Shown: one piece after another, positions 10,486 through 22,572 of the stretch
Layout of the letters: each line of letters begins with the position of its first letter
Numbering within the stretch: the stretch's first letter is position 1
Source of the DNA: Orientallactaga sibirica
Taxonomy: Eukaryota > Chordata > Mammalia > Rodentia > Dipodidae
NCBI GenBank assembly: GCA_036365145.1
Contig: JAEOAD010000015.1
Span: 13,695,501 to 13,759,500, forward strand
DNA length: 64,000 nucleotides
Direction: 5' to 3'
Translations under genes and position numbers: made by a program
Notes under the pieces: generated by a model
What the model was told of the DNA's origin: nothing
The model's input: the letters and a program-made list of their open reading frames with translations, nothing else
The model's database searches: none

Positions 10486-12248
10486 CTTGGGGGAAAGGAA
10501 CATGGTAGAGAGTATTAGTAGACATTGAGGAGGCTAGACAGTTACCTCTTTACCTGCCTTTCACCTGACCTAATCCTACTTGTCCTACAAAGTTCAGTTT
10601 CTCCTTCCCCAGAGGAGGTTCAGTGTCTGCTTCACGTTTCCAAGGTAACCTTCACCTCCTTCCCCAATGAATAAAACTCATATGCTTTATTGTAATACTG
10701 CCTTGTCTTCCTTACTATAGAGTACATTCTATGAAACTGGGTATCATGCTGTTTTGCTCACTTTTTCACTTCAAGACTTAGCACTCTGTTTTTCATTGAA
10801 TTAATACTTGTAATAGTCAATCTATGGGATGTGGAGTGAGGGAGGAGCACTAGGAGGAAAGTCATAGTAAGGTGTTGGTGAAAGATGAAGCTAGGCAGAA
10901 AGAGAAGTAGGAATTAAAGTTTATTTCAAGGACTCTTAAGCGGTTTTCAATATGAGAGTGATATACTCAAATATATGAGTCTTGAGGCCAATTAAATACA
11001 GAAATTGGAATTGTTGCTAGCTTTACAAATAGAGTAAGTGTATAGAAAGGAAGAGTCAATGTTAAGATATAGAATCTTGGATTAGGAACAGGTTCAGAGA
11101 GGAAAATGGTATGTCCAGCTTCAAATATTCTGGGCTTCAGGTGAGGATGACAGTTAACAAACACTGTCCCTCATGAGATTTATGAGAAAATTACATGTGG
11201 GTTCAACTGATAAAAGAACTACAGTGTGATAAGTCAATCAAGCTCTAAAAAACTGAGCTCAGAAAGAAGTTAGTTCAGGAAGATCTTAGATTAACATGCG
11301 TTAAAGAACAAAGAAGATTCTAATTTTCCAGGTCAGTTACTTATCCATAATTCTCAATATGTGTGTAGTAATTACTTTTTACAGGAAAAAAATGCCCTAA
11401 AACAGTAATGTTCATCTTTACAAATTCTTGCATGAGAACATTGATAATAACCTCTAGGTGGAAACAACACATCTGCTCATGAACTAATAAAGTGTTCCTA
11501 TATGGTGGAACAAATGCAGCTTGAAGTGGGTTACAATAAGTACTCTTACCTGGATAAACCTCAGGAAGGAGAAGCACTTGCCACCACTGCCAGACTCAAG
11601 GCTATATCTTGTATAACCCTACCTATGTGCAAAGTCAGACCATAGAGAAGCAGCATGCTGGTTCCCTGAGTCTGCATTGGTAGGATTTACTGGGAAAAAT
11701 AGTAGATTGTGTTGATGTATAGTGGGAAAATCTATGGAATGTAGGTCTGTAAAGGAGGCAGACTATTAATGTCTCATTACGTTGGTAGACAGGGGCCAGA
11801 CTTGCTGAGCAACATGAATGTACACAAGGGAAAAGAAGAAACTCTTGCCTTCTGCCTGGAGTTCACAAGGTGACAAATGGGCCTTCCATATGTAAGCTGC
11901 CATTCTCCTGGTCTTTTAAAAGTGAGATCAAAAGGCCTTTCATGAGGCAAGATATATGAAAAATGTTAGCAAGATAAGCTCTCTTACCCTAAAGTCAAGG
12001 AAACCACACATGTAAACCCTGGACCTCCCTAGCATGTCTGACATGGCAGGGACAAGGTTTCTAGCCATATCCATGATCATGACAGCCAAGAAAGGATGTT
12101 TCTTGTGCAGATTTGGACACGCAGCATCAAAACACTATGGGAGATATGCCAGACACCAAGTCAATACTAACCTGCTTCTGGCCAATCTTTGGAATCCTTT
12201 CAGGTGTAGCCAACCTTGTGACATTGCAATATAAAAAGTGCAATAAAA

Positions 12249-12412
12249 GCCGGGCGTGGTGGCGCACGCCTTTAATCCCAGCACTCGGGAGGCAGAGGTG
12301 GGAGGATCGCCGAGAGTTCAAGGCCACCCTGAGACTACATAGTTAATTCCAGGTCAGCCTGGACCAGAGTGAGACCCTACCTCGAAAAACAAAAAAAAAA
12401 AAAAAAAAAAAA
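12249..12412 (+). mobile_element. B1-like SINE, young full-length copy
   Basis: The best-preserved B1 in the window. The head GCCGGGCGTGGTGGCGCACG, the CpG-rich body and the CCTACCTCGAAAAAC end are all intact, followed by about 21 uninterrupted A residues. The flanks share AAAAAGTGCA, a possible target duplication offset by a few bases. Confidence 0.95.
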
Positions 12413-13316
12413 GTGCACACTAGAGAACCTCACAAGATGCACAAGTCTCATAATATTTTAAGTTATAATTTTGTGTTGGCCCACATTCATAGCTCTTCTG
12501 GGCCACATGTGCCTACAGGCCATGGGTCAGACACACCTGCTGGAGTCATGACATGCTTATCATGGGTATTTCTAGCATCTTTCCCATGTATTTGTGGATA
12601 GGAGGATATATTCTTACATGTGCTTTCCTAAGGGGGGAAAATCAGTGAGTCTTAAGTATCTTCCATTTATCAGACCTTGTGGATTCAGAATCTTGGGCCT
12701 AGCACTTGGTCAGACACACAACACTCTAGCTCAGTGGGGTGTCATGACCTTTTGCTGCTCTTCCCTCCCTGATCTCTCCTCCATTATTACATTCTGCCTC
12801 CTCTGTCATGTCTCTTTTCCTTCTGTGGGCTTCCCTCAGATCAGGAGGGCCCATGAAGAGCTGGCATTTGTGTCACTTCATGTCTGGTTCTCTTCTGCCT
12901 CTCAGGAAAGCTGGCTATGACAGAGTACTCCACTCAGGCTACCAGAGCCTAGAGCAGGGGGAGAAGTGAGGTGGAGAGCCTGACAGGTGAGATGACGAAG
13001 ATACCAAGAGTGAGAGGATAGGGATGGGCACACATACCTATGGAGTTATAATTGAGATAGGTCACAATGGAAAGATGGGAAATTAAAGGGTTATGAGGGG
13101 TGAATAAAACTTCTCTCACCCTGAAACCTGGTTTGCATTTCTTGCATGGTAAGAGTCAAAACTTTCAACACAAATGGAAAATAACAAAACTCGTCCACAG
13201 AGTTGCAGTGTACCTCCTTTCTTGTTTCCTTCCATCCTTCTTTTTTTTCCATCCCCTTTTCTCTCCCACTTTTCCCTCCCTCCCATTCTCCTACCCTTCT
13301 CCCCTATTTCTCTCTC

Positions 13317-13445
13317 TTAGACAGGATCTCACTGTACTCCAGGCTGGTTTTGAATTCTTTATGTAGCCCAGGCTACACTTGAATTTCTTACTTCCCTGTG
13401 CTAGCCTCCTAAATACTGGGGTTATAGTTATTTACCACCACTCTT
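13317..13445 (-). mobile_element. Old B1/PB1 copy
   Basis: Inverted B1 layout (AGACAGGATCTCACTGTA, TTTATGTAGCCCAGGCTA, CCTCCTAAATACTGGGGTTA) preceded by a C/T-rich tract at 13205-13316. Confidence 0.65.
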
Positions 13446-15462
13446 ATTTAGTAGGCACTTTTCTGAGAGCTCGTTCAAACAAGTGTTAAAACAGCTACTG
13501 GACCATACTTAAGGCCAACATATATGCGACTTTTGTGTTTAACCTCATCAACACTGTTTTCTTCCTTAAACCTGAAAAATGAACTCCATAAAGCAACTTG
13601 CACTGCCATTTTAAAGGGAAATTCGTAAAGAGAAATGAGTAAATCAGCTCATTTTTAACTAAATTTTAAGCTTTATCTGATTTTAAAATTTTGATTCATC
13701 TTTGAACCTGGTTGTAAAATTACATCCTTTAAGCAATGTAACTTCAGAAACCAAAAAACCCTATATATAGGTAGTGCTAAGATACATTGTCTGTTTCTCT
13801 TTTTCTCTCGCTCCATACTTAAAACTTGCAGAGTGTACTATCTTCTTGTTGTATCTTTACTTAATAAACCCAACTTTGTTTCATACTGGCTTGCCCAAAA
13901 ATTCTTTGCTGTGGTGGAAGTCAGTGATACCCCTACTTCTGAGTGGAGTTTGGAGAGCAGGTCCTCAGGCTGTTTCTTGTACTGTCACAGACAGTATGAG
14001 TCACAGTGCCTACTAGATGTGAAGCTCCAGAGATGGTTAGACAGGCTGGAGCAAAGGAGGATTCTAACAAATCTAAGTGAGATTCCTTGTGGAGATGTGC
14101 ATGTCCATGCCCCAGATACACAGGGCACCTGTTCTGGAAGGTTTCAGGTAGACTGAATGAGAAGATGATGAAGGAATGCAAAGACGAGAATATTATTGAA
14201 AGAGTATTGGTCTGGTGGCCTTGAGCCAGGTGGCTAGAGGTGGAATATGTGCACTGGAGGAAGTGATAGAGATCCAAACCTGTCAGAGTAATGAAAATGG
14301 TGCTGGGAAGGCACATGAAGGAAACAGTAGCTGGGACATGGATGGTTAGGCAGACATGGCTAAGAGCTGAGAGTTTTCAAAAGAAAATGTCTAAAGAGAA
14401 AACAAACCAGTAGTCTTAAAACAGTGTTAAATCACTGCAATTAATTGAAAGGCAGCATGTAGGCACTTTACAGCCTCTGTCATTCCCACAGACTTGGGGA
14501 CAGGTTTTGTCATTATTTATTTACTATTATTGTTTTGAGAACACTGACCAGCAACTAGTGCCCAAGTCTTAATGCTACTTTCTATTGTCTGAGTGCTTGT
14601 CTCCTCTTCAAACTCCTACATTGAACTCCTCACCCTCTGTGCGAATAAATTATAAGAATGAAATTATGGGAAAGAATTGAGGGAATATTTATTATGTACC
14701 TTCCAAATAACTTTTTTTAGAACATTGCTCTGAGATGCTTCTCTGCTAACTTCCTGCTTTGTAACTTGCCCTGAAGTTAATCTTACAACCTTGTAATCTA
14801 CCCACTTAAAGCAGTGTGATTAGGTTTCTTCTGCCTTGGTGTACCTTTGGCTTGAACAGCACAGATGACCAATATTGACAAAGAATATTTAGAGATGCTG
14901 ACTGATCTTAAGCTGTGCTCTTTGCCCAATTTCCTCAGTAGCCTACTTAGACTCTTGACCTAAACAAGTATTCCATGTTAGACATGATGACAGCATTGAA
15001 AACAATGAGGTCAGTAACAAAGTTCCCACAGAGTTGCCACAGATCTGTTGAAGACAATAGGTGGACTTAGTGTGATTACATTTGTAGTGTGTGTGTTTTC
15101 TGGATCAACAAGAGTCGAAGAGGTCATACCTCTAAATCCCTTTCTTTAACAAATGTTTAAGAATCATCCAAAGTCAGAAGTCTTTTGCCCTTTGCTAATG
15201 CAATGTTGGACTTTTCATGTATTACTGTGCTTTGGCTATTACATCAAAATGCTAATGAGTGCCTATGAGCAAAAGCTACAGCCACAGAAACATCAGAGCA
15301 ATAGCAGTGGTGAATGCAGTGGGCTCACCCTTGGTTTAAACGCTACAAGGGTTGGTTCTCTTCTCCCAGGCTCTGCTAGATGCAGCAAGCTCACTCTTTG
15401 GTAATTCCAAGGGCTAGTTTCTATAATTCCAGAGTTGTGTCCCCCCCGCCAATTGGGCATTC

Positions 15463-15728
15463 CTCAATGTGATGGTTTTAGGAGGTGGAGCCTTTGGGAG
15501 GAAAGCAGGTCATGAGGTCAGTACCTTGATGAAGGGGGTCAATGAAAGAGGGTTCAGTAAGTCATCTTGCCCTTTCCATCAAGGGAGCACATCACAAAAA
15601 GGTGTCTAGATGGGTCAGGTAGTAAGCCTTCACAAGGCACTGAATCTGCCACTACCTTGATCTCAGACATTCAGCGTTTAGGTTCTATGGAGAATAAGTT
15701 TCTGTTATTCATATACCAGTTTATGGGT
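15463..15728 (+). mobile_element. MLT/MaLR-type LTR fragment
   Basis: Recognisable order of blocks for this ancient LTR group: GTGATGGTTTTAGGAGGTGG, GGTCATGAGGTCAG, CACTGAATCTGCCACTACC, CTTGATCTCAGACATTCAGC and GAATAAGTTTCTGTTATTCA. No coding content. Confidence 0.6.
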
Positions 15729-16298
15729 CCCCAGGCATGATGTGCTATCTGTGTTGCCTTGTCTTCCATCATAAACTAGTGCACTGGATGACATTTTCAG
15801 GCTTCACAATGACAATGCAGGTCTGCAAATCCTGTGAGGAGGAGTCCATAGGAACTGCTGAGCACTAAGATCTGAGTCTCACCCAGGCCTTTCCAGACCA
15901 CTACACAGACAGGAGGTTCCAGGGAGCACAGTGCTCTCTCTTCTGACCAAAATTGTGGGGCCAGAAGTCCAGAGAGGAGGCAACTATTCAGAAATCTGCC
16001 TTTACCTCTTCCCGGCTATGTACATGGGATGAAACTCTACCAAGAAGTTTCTGCACAACTCCCACTAACAAGGCCATGGCATCTTCTAGTTCTGAGCAGT
16101 CAGAGGACAGAGAGGTTTTCTCAACACCTAGAGTATTCAATAGTAGGGGTTCTACCCACCTTTCTGCTTTGAAATTAAAACTTCCTGCAAGACATCTATG
16201 ACCACTGTCTCTGCCTGTTCCATCCCATTCCTTAGCCCCAAATGCACCGAAATTGCTCTTGGCCTGTCCATCATTGCCCTGAACATTTCCAGATTCTT

Positions 16299-16395
16299 AT
16301 TTTTTTTTTGGTTTGTTTTTGGTGGTACTGGGAATTGAACCCAGAGCCTCATACATGCTAGAAAAGCACTCTCCCATTGGGCTATATCTCCAAGG
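16299..16395 (-). mobile_element. ID-type tRNA SINE
   Basis: Inverted ID-like copy: T-rich tail, GGTACTGGGAATTGAACCCA (B-box region), CATGCTAGAAAAGCACTC and GGGCTATATCTCCAAGG. Confidence 0.75.
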
Positions 16396-17550
16396 TTTCC
16401 AGATTCATTTATCAATCCCTGCTACTGATTTTACTTCTATCAATAGCTTTTCTATTTTTTTTTCTAATAGCATGTTCCTTTCCCCCTATATTTCTTACTT
16501 ATAACTGGCTGTATTTTTTTTTTTTTTTTTTTACTTTGGCCCTATTGGTCATTCTGTCTCAGTCTGCTGACTGCTCCACATGTTCCTACATTCTAAATGT
16601 TGGTATATCGCAGGGCTCAGTCTTTTCAAAGTCTCTTCTATTTAAGAGTCATCTTACATGCCTTCATTCATTTAAACACTTAAATAAGGCCCACCATACT
16701 CAAGGCTAGTTCCATCCAGCCAGAGTAGGGAAACAACAAAATCATGAGACCCTAGAATGGGCAGTAGGACAACTAACTCAAGGAAGATTACTCTTGACTC
16801 TCCCTAAACAAGTCAAGAGATCACATATATCCACATGAAACTTTACCATTTGTGGAAAAAAATCAACACTTACATAAATAAGTGTGTAACATTCACCATG
16901 TGTCTAGGAGCTAGTAAATGATTATTAAATATGTGAATAAGAGGAAAAATGCAATCTGTAATCAGGGGGAAGTGCTCAGCAGTCCCCAAAGCCTCATGTG
17001 GGAATGGCCAAGATTAAGATAAGAAAGAACATGCTAGATGTGAAGGGGAAAGATGCAGAAGAACTAGGAGTATCTCAAGTCTGAGAAAGAAGAGCAGTTG
17101 TCAGTATCCAGGGGTAACTTGGTGACTTATGACCCTGCTGCTGCTATGGGCTGGTCCAGTCCTCACAGCCAGGCCATGACACTCTTCAGTCAAGCATGAC
17201 CATTGTTAGAAGACATCTGTGCCTATGATGGAACATGACAAAAACAAAAGTGCTCTGTACCCATGACAACATAGGCAACCCATTGTAAGTCCTCACACAC
17301 TCTTACTGAACTGGCCCTTATTTTTCTCACTACCAGCAGGACTTGTGCCACAGCAGATGTAAGGCCTTTGGCTAAAAGGCCTTAACAAAGTTTTGTGAAA
17401 AGGCTTTGGGGGAGAATAGGTTTGATCAGTGGGGAAAATATGACAAGAAGTGAAATTGAAGGAACTTAGAAAAAGCCCATCATGAAAAATAGGTCATAAT
17501 GATCTTGCAGAGAACCCAGTGGGATATGAAAACAAACAAAAGATTAAACA

Positions 17551-17745
17551 GGGCTGGGAATATGGCTTAGCAATTGAGATGCAAAGCCAAAGGGTCCAGG
17601 TTCAATTCCCCAGGCCACACGTAAGCCAGATGCACAGGGTGGTGCATGTGGCTGGAGTTTATTTGCCATGGCTGGAGTTTATTTGCCGTGGCTGGAGGCC
17701 CTGGCATGCCCATTCTATCTGCCCCTCTCTCTCTCAAATAAATAC
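17551..17745 (+). mobile_element. B2-like SINE with internal 20-bp duplication
   Basis: Head GGGCTGGGAATATGGCTTAG, body GTAAGCCAGATGCACAGGGT and a C/T-rich 3' part with CTCAAATAAATA. A 20-bp unit beginning GCTGGAGTTTATTTGCC is tandemly duplicated at 17651-17670 and 17671-17690. Confidence 0.85.
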
Positions 17746-17870
17746 AAGTTATATATATATCGTTAAAAAGTAAAGAAATTGAGAAAACAAAGTCACATGC
17801 TTAGAATGTGTGAGTGTGTTTGGAAGGATAAATTTGAATGAATGATTGCAAATAACTAATGTGGACTGTG

Positions 17871-17985
17871 GAGATGGCTCAGTGATTAAACGTGCTTGCT
17901 TGCAAAAGTCTGCCTGCCTGTGCAGAGTTCAATTCCCCAGTATCCACAGGCTGTCTCTCTTTCAAATAAGTAAAACTTAAAACAG
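17871..17985 (+). mobile_element. B2-like SINE, deleted copy
   Basis: Has the GTGGAGATGGCTCAGTGATT head and CAGAGTTCAATTCCCCAG B-box region, then jumps to CTCTCTTTCAAATAAGTAAA, so the middle of the element is missing. Confidence 0.7.
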
Positions 17986-18002
17986 TTAAAAAAGAACAAG
18001 TG

Positions 18003-18270
18003 GGGCCTGGGGAGATAGCTCAATCACTTGCTTCACAAGCATGAGGACCTAAGTTGAGGCTTAGTATCCAAGTAAAGTGCTGGCCATGGTGCAGCATCCC
18101 TATAGTGTCAGCACTGGGGAGGCAGAGACAGGTAGATTCTTGCAGCTGCTTGGCCAGCTAGTCTAGCCTAATCAGTGAGTGCCAAGACAATGAAAGGCCC
18201 TATCTCAAAAGGGTCAGTGACATGCCTGAGGAATGGCGACAATGTGCATGGCCCCCACAAGCACTGAGAT
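18003..18270 (+). mobile_element. B4-type composite SINE
   Basis: An ID-like head (GGCCTGGGGAGATAGCTCAA, CAAGCATGAGGACCT) is followed by a B1-like half (GTCAGCACTGGGGAGGCAGA, CCTATCTCAAAA), the arrangement known for rodent B4/RSINE1. Confidence 0.8.
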
Positions 18271-18644
18271 ACTAGTTTGTCAGGCATATTGGAAGGGACG
18301 TGGACACTGAAGGTAGACAGGAAAAAGCTAAGGAAGGAGGTGACTACAGGTGTCGAGACAAGGTATGAGTTTAAAAGGCCAGGCTTCTGAGGCAGAGTAG
18401 GGCTGTCAGGGCTGGAAGAGTGGGCTGGGGGGAAGGGCTTTGGCTCTGAGCCAGGGAAAGGAGTAAGAGGAGTGTGAGATTGGGTGGGGATTGGGTTTTT
18501 GCTTGCTGTTTCTTGCCCTCATCCCCAGCTTCAGGAGAAACATCTGGGTTTTGCCCATGGTATATAGTTCATTTCTTTCCCTAGGCCATAGTGGCTGGCC
18601 CAGGCAGTGGGCCAGCACACTAAGACATTTAATCTAAGCAAAGT

Positions 18645-18770
18645 CACAGATGTATTCATCAACTCTGTGAGCTTGCCAGGCTCCAGGCACCATTCCAGGG
18701 TCTGAGATGCAGCAGTGAGCAAGCAGAATCTTTCCTCTCCCAGGGCCTGTGCTCTGTTACATAAGGTAAG
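18645..18770 (-). mobile_element. L2-like ancient fragment
   Basis: CAGGCTCCAGGCACCATTCC, GATGCAGCAGTGAGCAAGCA and CTCCCAGGGCCTGTGCTCTG follow the inverted 3' end of L2. The copy is old and diverged. Confidence 0.45.
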
Positions 18771-19485
18771 CTGGGGGCAGTGAGAGTGCTGTGACAGGCC
18801 CCTTCTCAGTCAGGGACTGGACTGTTTGGGGACGAGGAGTGGGAATTTGGTAAGAATTCAGTAAGGAAGGTTTGGCTGGGAGTGAGATGTGAGTAGTCAT
18901 GTGATGAGGGAAAAGCCTATAGCAAGGGTACATCCTGGGTCAAGGTAGAGAAGGAGGCCTAAAAGGGACCAAGAATTATTAGAAATCCTAGGAGGCTGTT
19001 ATCTCCTGGAGACAGCCCACAGAGAAGTGGTGAAAATCTGGCAAGGGAGCAGAGGAACCGTGGGTTCTTTCAAATACAACTGGAAAAGACTCTTGGATGC
19101 TGTGGACTAAGGGGAATCTAGAAGGGTTGCTGGCACCTCCTCAAGCTGGTATGAGGAAAGGGTCACCATGTCCAGTAAGGCCAAGCTAGAGCCAGGGCTT
19201 GAGAAACTGATCTTGGTAATGTGTATCCTTTGCTCCCAGTAAGCCTTAGGATTTTCAAAGGCCTCATACCTCGTGAGTGCCAGGCAAAAATGCCATTTTC
19301 CCGTTGATAGGAAGGGCTTAGTTCTTGTACTATGACTAGCCTATACTGCACAGAGAACAGGTGCAGGAAGTCAAAAGATGGTGTATAACTGCCAGGCTCC
19401 CCACAGGGAGAAGAGCAGCTACAGTGGAACCTGCACCCGGCTGTCTCAGTCTTCCCCCTGCCCTGTTTCCTTCCCAAAGCCCCAC

Positions 19486-19701
19486 CTCAATGATCTCCAG
19501 CATCTCCACCCGGGTGATCTTGCCATCTCCGTCCAGATCATACATGTTGAAGGCCCAGTTCAGCTTCTGCTCAAAGCTGCCCCTGGAGGTGATGGACAGG
19601 GCGCAAATGAACTCTCGGAAGTCAATGGTGCCATCCCCGTTCTTGTCGAAGGTGCGGAAGGCATGCTGTGCGAACTTGGAGGCATCTCCATAGGGAAAGA
19701 A
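19486..19701 (-). CDS. VSNL1: VSNL1 coding exon (residues 55-126)
   Basis: Encodes the middle of visinin-like protein 1. The exon begins at 19701 after a TTTTCCTTTGCAG acceptor with [17 protein letters not shown]. It contains the EF2 loop [12 protein letters not shown] (residues 73-84) and the EF3 loop [12 protein letters not shown] (residues 109-120), and ends MLEIIE before a GTGGGG donor at 19485-19484. Both loops keep Asp at positions 1, 3 and 5 and Glu at 12, so both look able to bind calcium. The exon is 216 nt and in phase 0 at both ends. With the 65 residues at 10288-10485 it gives 137 of 191 residues. Residues 1-54 (myristoylation start and cryptic EF1) are not found in the window. 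Confidence 0.97.
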
Positions 19702-19766
19702 CTGCAAAGGAAAACACACAAGTGAGGGGTCAGCATTGAGGGTCTTCCACCGCATTCTCTGAGACA

Positions 19767-19972
19767 GGGTCTCTTACTGAACCTATAGCTCAGTGATTTG
19801 GCTGACTAGCTATCCAGTGAGCCCAGAAATTCCTTGTCTCTGCACTTCCAACACTGATTACAAGTGTGCACTACCACACCTGGCATTTTATGTGGGTGCA
19901 AGGAATCTCCACTCAAGTCCTGGAGCTTGTGCAGCAAGTGTTTTAACCCATTAAGCCATCTTCCTAGTCCAG
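19767..19972 (-). mobile_element. Composite SINE (B3/B4 class)
   Basis: AGACAGGGTCTCTTACTGAA, AACACTGATTACAAGTGTGC, TTTTATGTGGGTGCAAGGAA and CCCATTAAGCCATCTTCC follow the inverted order of the rodent tRNA/B1-like composite SINE also seen at 53440. Confidence 0.6.
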
Positions 19973-20000
19973 CTTTTAATTTCATTTAAAAAAATTAATT

Positions 20001-20243
20001 GGGGCTGGAGAGATGGCTTAGCAGTTAAGGCGCTTGCCTGCGAAGCCTAAGGACCCATGTTTGACTCTCCAGGTCCCACATAAGCCATATTCACAAGGTG
20101 CACATGCGTCTGAATATTGTATGTGTATATGCCAAGAGCTCTTGCTGCTTCAGAGGAATGCCCATCCAGCTGTACATGAATTGAACTCTGGCTGGAAGGC
20201 TTTGCAAGCACATATCTTTAATTTTGAAGCCATCTCTCCAGCC
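20001..20243. mobile_element. B2-like SINE with inverted second end (fold-back)
   Basis: The left end is a forward B2 head (GGGGCTGGAGAGATGGCTTA, AAGGCGCTTGCCTGCGAAGC). The right end is the reverse complement of the same head (GAAGCCATCTCTCCAGCC), so the unit can fold back on itself. Either two opposed B2 copies are fused or an insertion-inversion occurred. Confidence 0.7.
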
Positions 20244-21811
20244 TCTTGACTTCTTTATACAGGGACTTTTCCTTTGCAGAACAGACACTTAAAATCCATT
20301 AAAAATAGAACATGACTGGACTTGTTTTTGAGAGACATAAAGCGGTTTCTCACTGAATCAGCAGTCAGCAGGCTGTATGGGCAGCAGTGCATGGACACAA
20401 AGGAAAAAACAGAGACCCATGGGAAAAGGTAAGACCATGAGAGTCAGTCTGTGGTGGCCTCAGGCTCTTGGACGAGAAATGGGCGTGGTACAAACAGCAG
20501 GAAGTTCTGAGCACTGTCAAGCAGACAGACCTCAAAACCCCAAACAAAAGCAGAAACAAATTGCATTGTTCAAAGCAAAGAAGTCATATTTGCATGTCTG
20601 CTGGATGTGTCCATGGCAGAGGACTGAGGTTGGTCACGTTTTACTGTGGGCTGACGGGATCTGCTGACAGCCTCTACTCACATGGCCATCATGGTTCCCA
20701 CTCTGGACTGTCTCCCCTTGGGGCTGTGGGTACATCTTTCTCCCTGTGCTGAGTCCTGCTACATCCTGCTGCTCACTACTCGGGTACCCAGAATCACACT
20801 GGAAAGCAGACCTTATCAAAATTCACTGAGGTCTTTCCCATGCTGGCTCTATCTTGGGCACTGGGAGATGTGAAGACCAACATCTTGAAGTAGGTCCTGT
20901 GTTTCTGTTAGTGGGGGAAGGCCAGTTTAAAACCTGCCATGGTCCTGTTAACAGCTAAGAGCACAGCAGAGGGCAGAGCATTCCTAAAGCTTAGAAAAAT
21001 GAGCAAAGCTACTCAGAGGCTTGACAGGATGCCAGGTCTGAGTTTCAGAACTATGCAAATCTGTTCTTGACACATTCTAGTTAAGCATGTTTTATTCTTT
21101 GTATGCCTTGTGCATAAGTGGTCTTTGTCCCTTTCTGGGGTAGGGGAGGAGTAAGAGGCTTATCTGCTGATGTGCTCATCAGCCTCAAGGTTCAAGCTCC
21201 AGGTAGGGCTGGTACCTGAGTTCTGGCCTCAGAAAAGAGCAGAGCCAGCCCTGAGTAGATTGATTCCCAAGGTCCTCCTGAGGGTGTTGCTCACCAGCCT
21301 TTATGCAGTGGTGAGGAAGAACTAGGCATTTTGCTTCCTGCTTGCACATTTCTGCATTGTGCTACTTCCACTTTCCCACTCTTCACAGCATACTTTTAGT
21401 TTAAGGGCTGCTGACAGCTTGTTCTAAAAATAGCTGAGCACCCTAGGTCAGCATATTAAAAATTAATCTAGAACTGAAAATTCTTGAGAGAAAAATCGAT
21501 CACAAATTTTGAACTGTAAAAGTTACATGTGTCTTGCAGAAGGTCTATTTACTGACTTTTATAGCCCATGTATTTACCTAGAGAAGAACTGAGTGTGTTT
21601 AAGAGCCCTCAATCATCTGGAGGGATCGTTTCCCAGGAAAACTAATTGTCAATTAGACAATTGTTCCAAGTGCTCTGAGTTTTTCTGATCAGAGGATGTT
21701 CCTCCTTTTGAAGGACTAATCCAACCCCAGATGCTCATCATAGAAAATGAAGTCACACTGCATCCAGTCTCTTTAGGAAAAATATCAGGATTTTAAGTCA
21801 TATCTGTGGTG
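20244..21811. other. Unique intronic sequence
   Basis: No repeat or exon recognised. A short palindrome with TAATTG and CAATTA half-sites lies at 21642-21656. Confidence 0.5.
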
Positions 21812-22190
21812 GTTTGAATGTGAGTGTATGTTTCCATGGACTCAGGTGTTTCATAAATGCTTCTAACTTAGATCTCCAGACGCCTGGCTGGAGGAGATGT
21901 CACTGTGGGCAGATCCTGGCATCCAGCCCTAAGGCGTCACTGGAGGAGGGATCTGAAGCCCAGCCTAGAGGTGTAGAGCAGTGTGAGCCCTGAGCTCCTA
22001 CTTGCTGGAGTTTGTACTTCCTGCTTTTTTTTTTTTCTGGCTGTTTTTTTTTTTTTTTTTTTTTTTTTCTCTTTCTGGATGTATGGAAGCAGCTTCAGCT
22101 ACTGACGGAATTTCCCCCTGGACCAGTAAGCTTGAAATAAACCCCATCTTCCTATAAACTCTGCCTGGTTTGGATGTTCATTTTAATTAG
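21812..22190 (+). mobile_element. Rodent LTR/hAT-like repeat (URR1 or MaLR group)
   Basis: Starts TGTGGTGGTTTGAATGTGAG, continues with GGAGGAGATGTCACTGTGGG and ends GCTTGAAATAAACCCCATCT, the outline of URR1-like and MaLR-like repeats. Two poly-T tracts (22026-22036, 22047-22069) interrupt it. The class is not resolved. Confidence 0.45.
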
Positions 22191-22194
22191 GGTC

Positions 22195-22287
22195 TAATGT
22201 AGCAGAGGCTGGCCTTGAACTCCTAATCTTTCTGCTTCCAGCTCTGAAGTGCTGGGATTACAGATGTGCACCACCATGCCTGGATTC
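22195..22287 (-). mobile_element. B1 fragment
   Basis: Inverted partial B1: AGGCTGGCCTTGAACTCCTA and GTGCTGGGATTACAGATGTG, ending CACCATGCCTGG. Confidence 0.7.
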
Positions 22288-22376
22288 AAAGAAAAATGTT
22301 GAGATTTAAAACCATACCTATCTGTCTGTATAAAATATGAACATTACCCCCCTTGAATCCTTATAACTCAACCTGA

Positions 22377-22377
<1 letters not shown>

Positions 22378-22412
<35 letters not shown>

Positions 22413-22431
22413 TATTATTATATTATTTTGG
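22378..22431. repeat. (ATC)n-(TTA)n microsatellite
   Basis: About eleven ATC units shade into TTA units on the tail side of the adjacent minus-strand B1. Confidence 0.9.
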
Positions 22432-22572
22432 TTTTTTGAGGTAGGGTCTCACTCTAGCCAGGCTGACCTGGAACTTACCATATTGTCTTAGGGTGGCCTT
22501 GAACTCAAGGCGATCCTCCTACCTCTGCCTCCCAAGTGATGGGATCAAAGGCATGTGCCACCATGCCCAGCT
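22432..22572 (-). mobile_element. B1-like SINE
   Basis: Inverted near-complete B1: TTTTGAGGTAGGGTCTCACT, GAACTCAAGGCGATCCTCCT and GCCACCATGCCCAGC. Confidence 0.9.

Larger units (their letters stand above)
10486..19485 (-). other. VSNL1: VSNL1 intron between the last two coding exons
   Basis: Exactly 9,000 bases lie between the GT donor (19485-19484 on the - strand) and the AG acceptor (10487-10486). It holds SINEs (12249, 13317, 16299, 17551, 17871, 18003), an MLT-type LTR piece at 15463 and an L2-like remnant near 18645. The remainder, including 10504-12245 and 13450-15460, is unique A/T-rich sequence in which I see no exon. Confidence 0.85.

Noticed and set aside
19361..19725. Frames of 110 and 115 codons on the + strand
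   Set aside because: Shadows of the VSNL1 exon read on the wrong strand.
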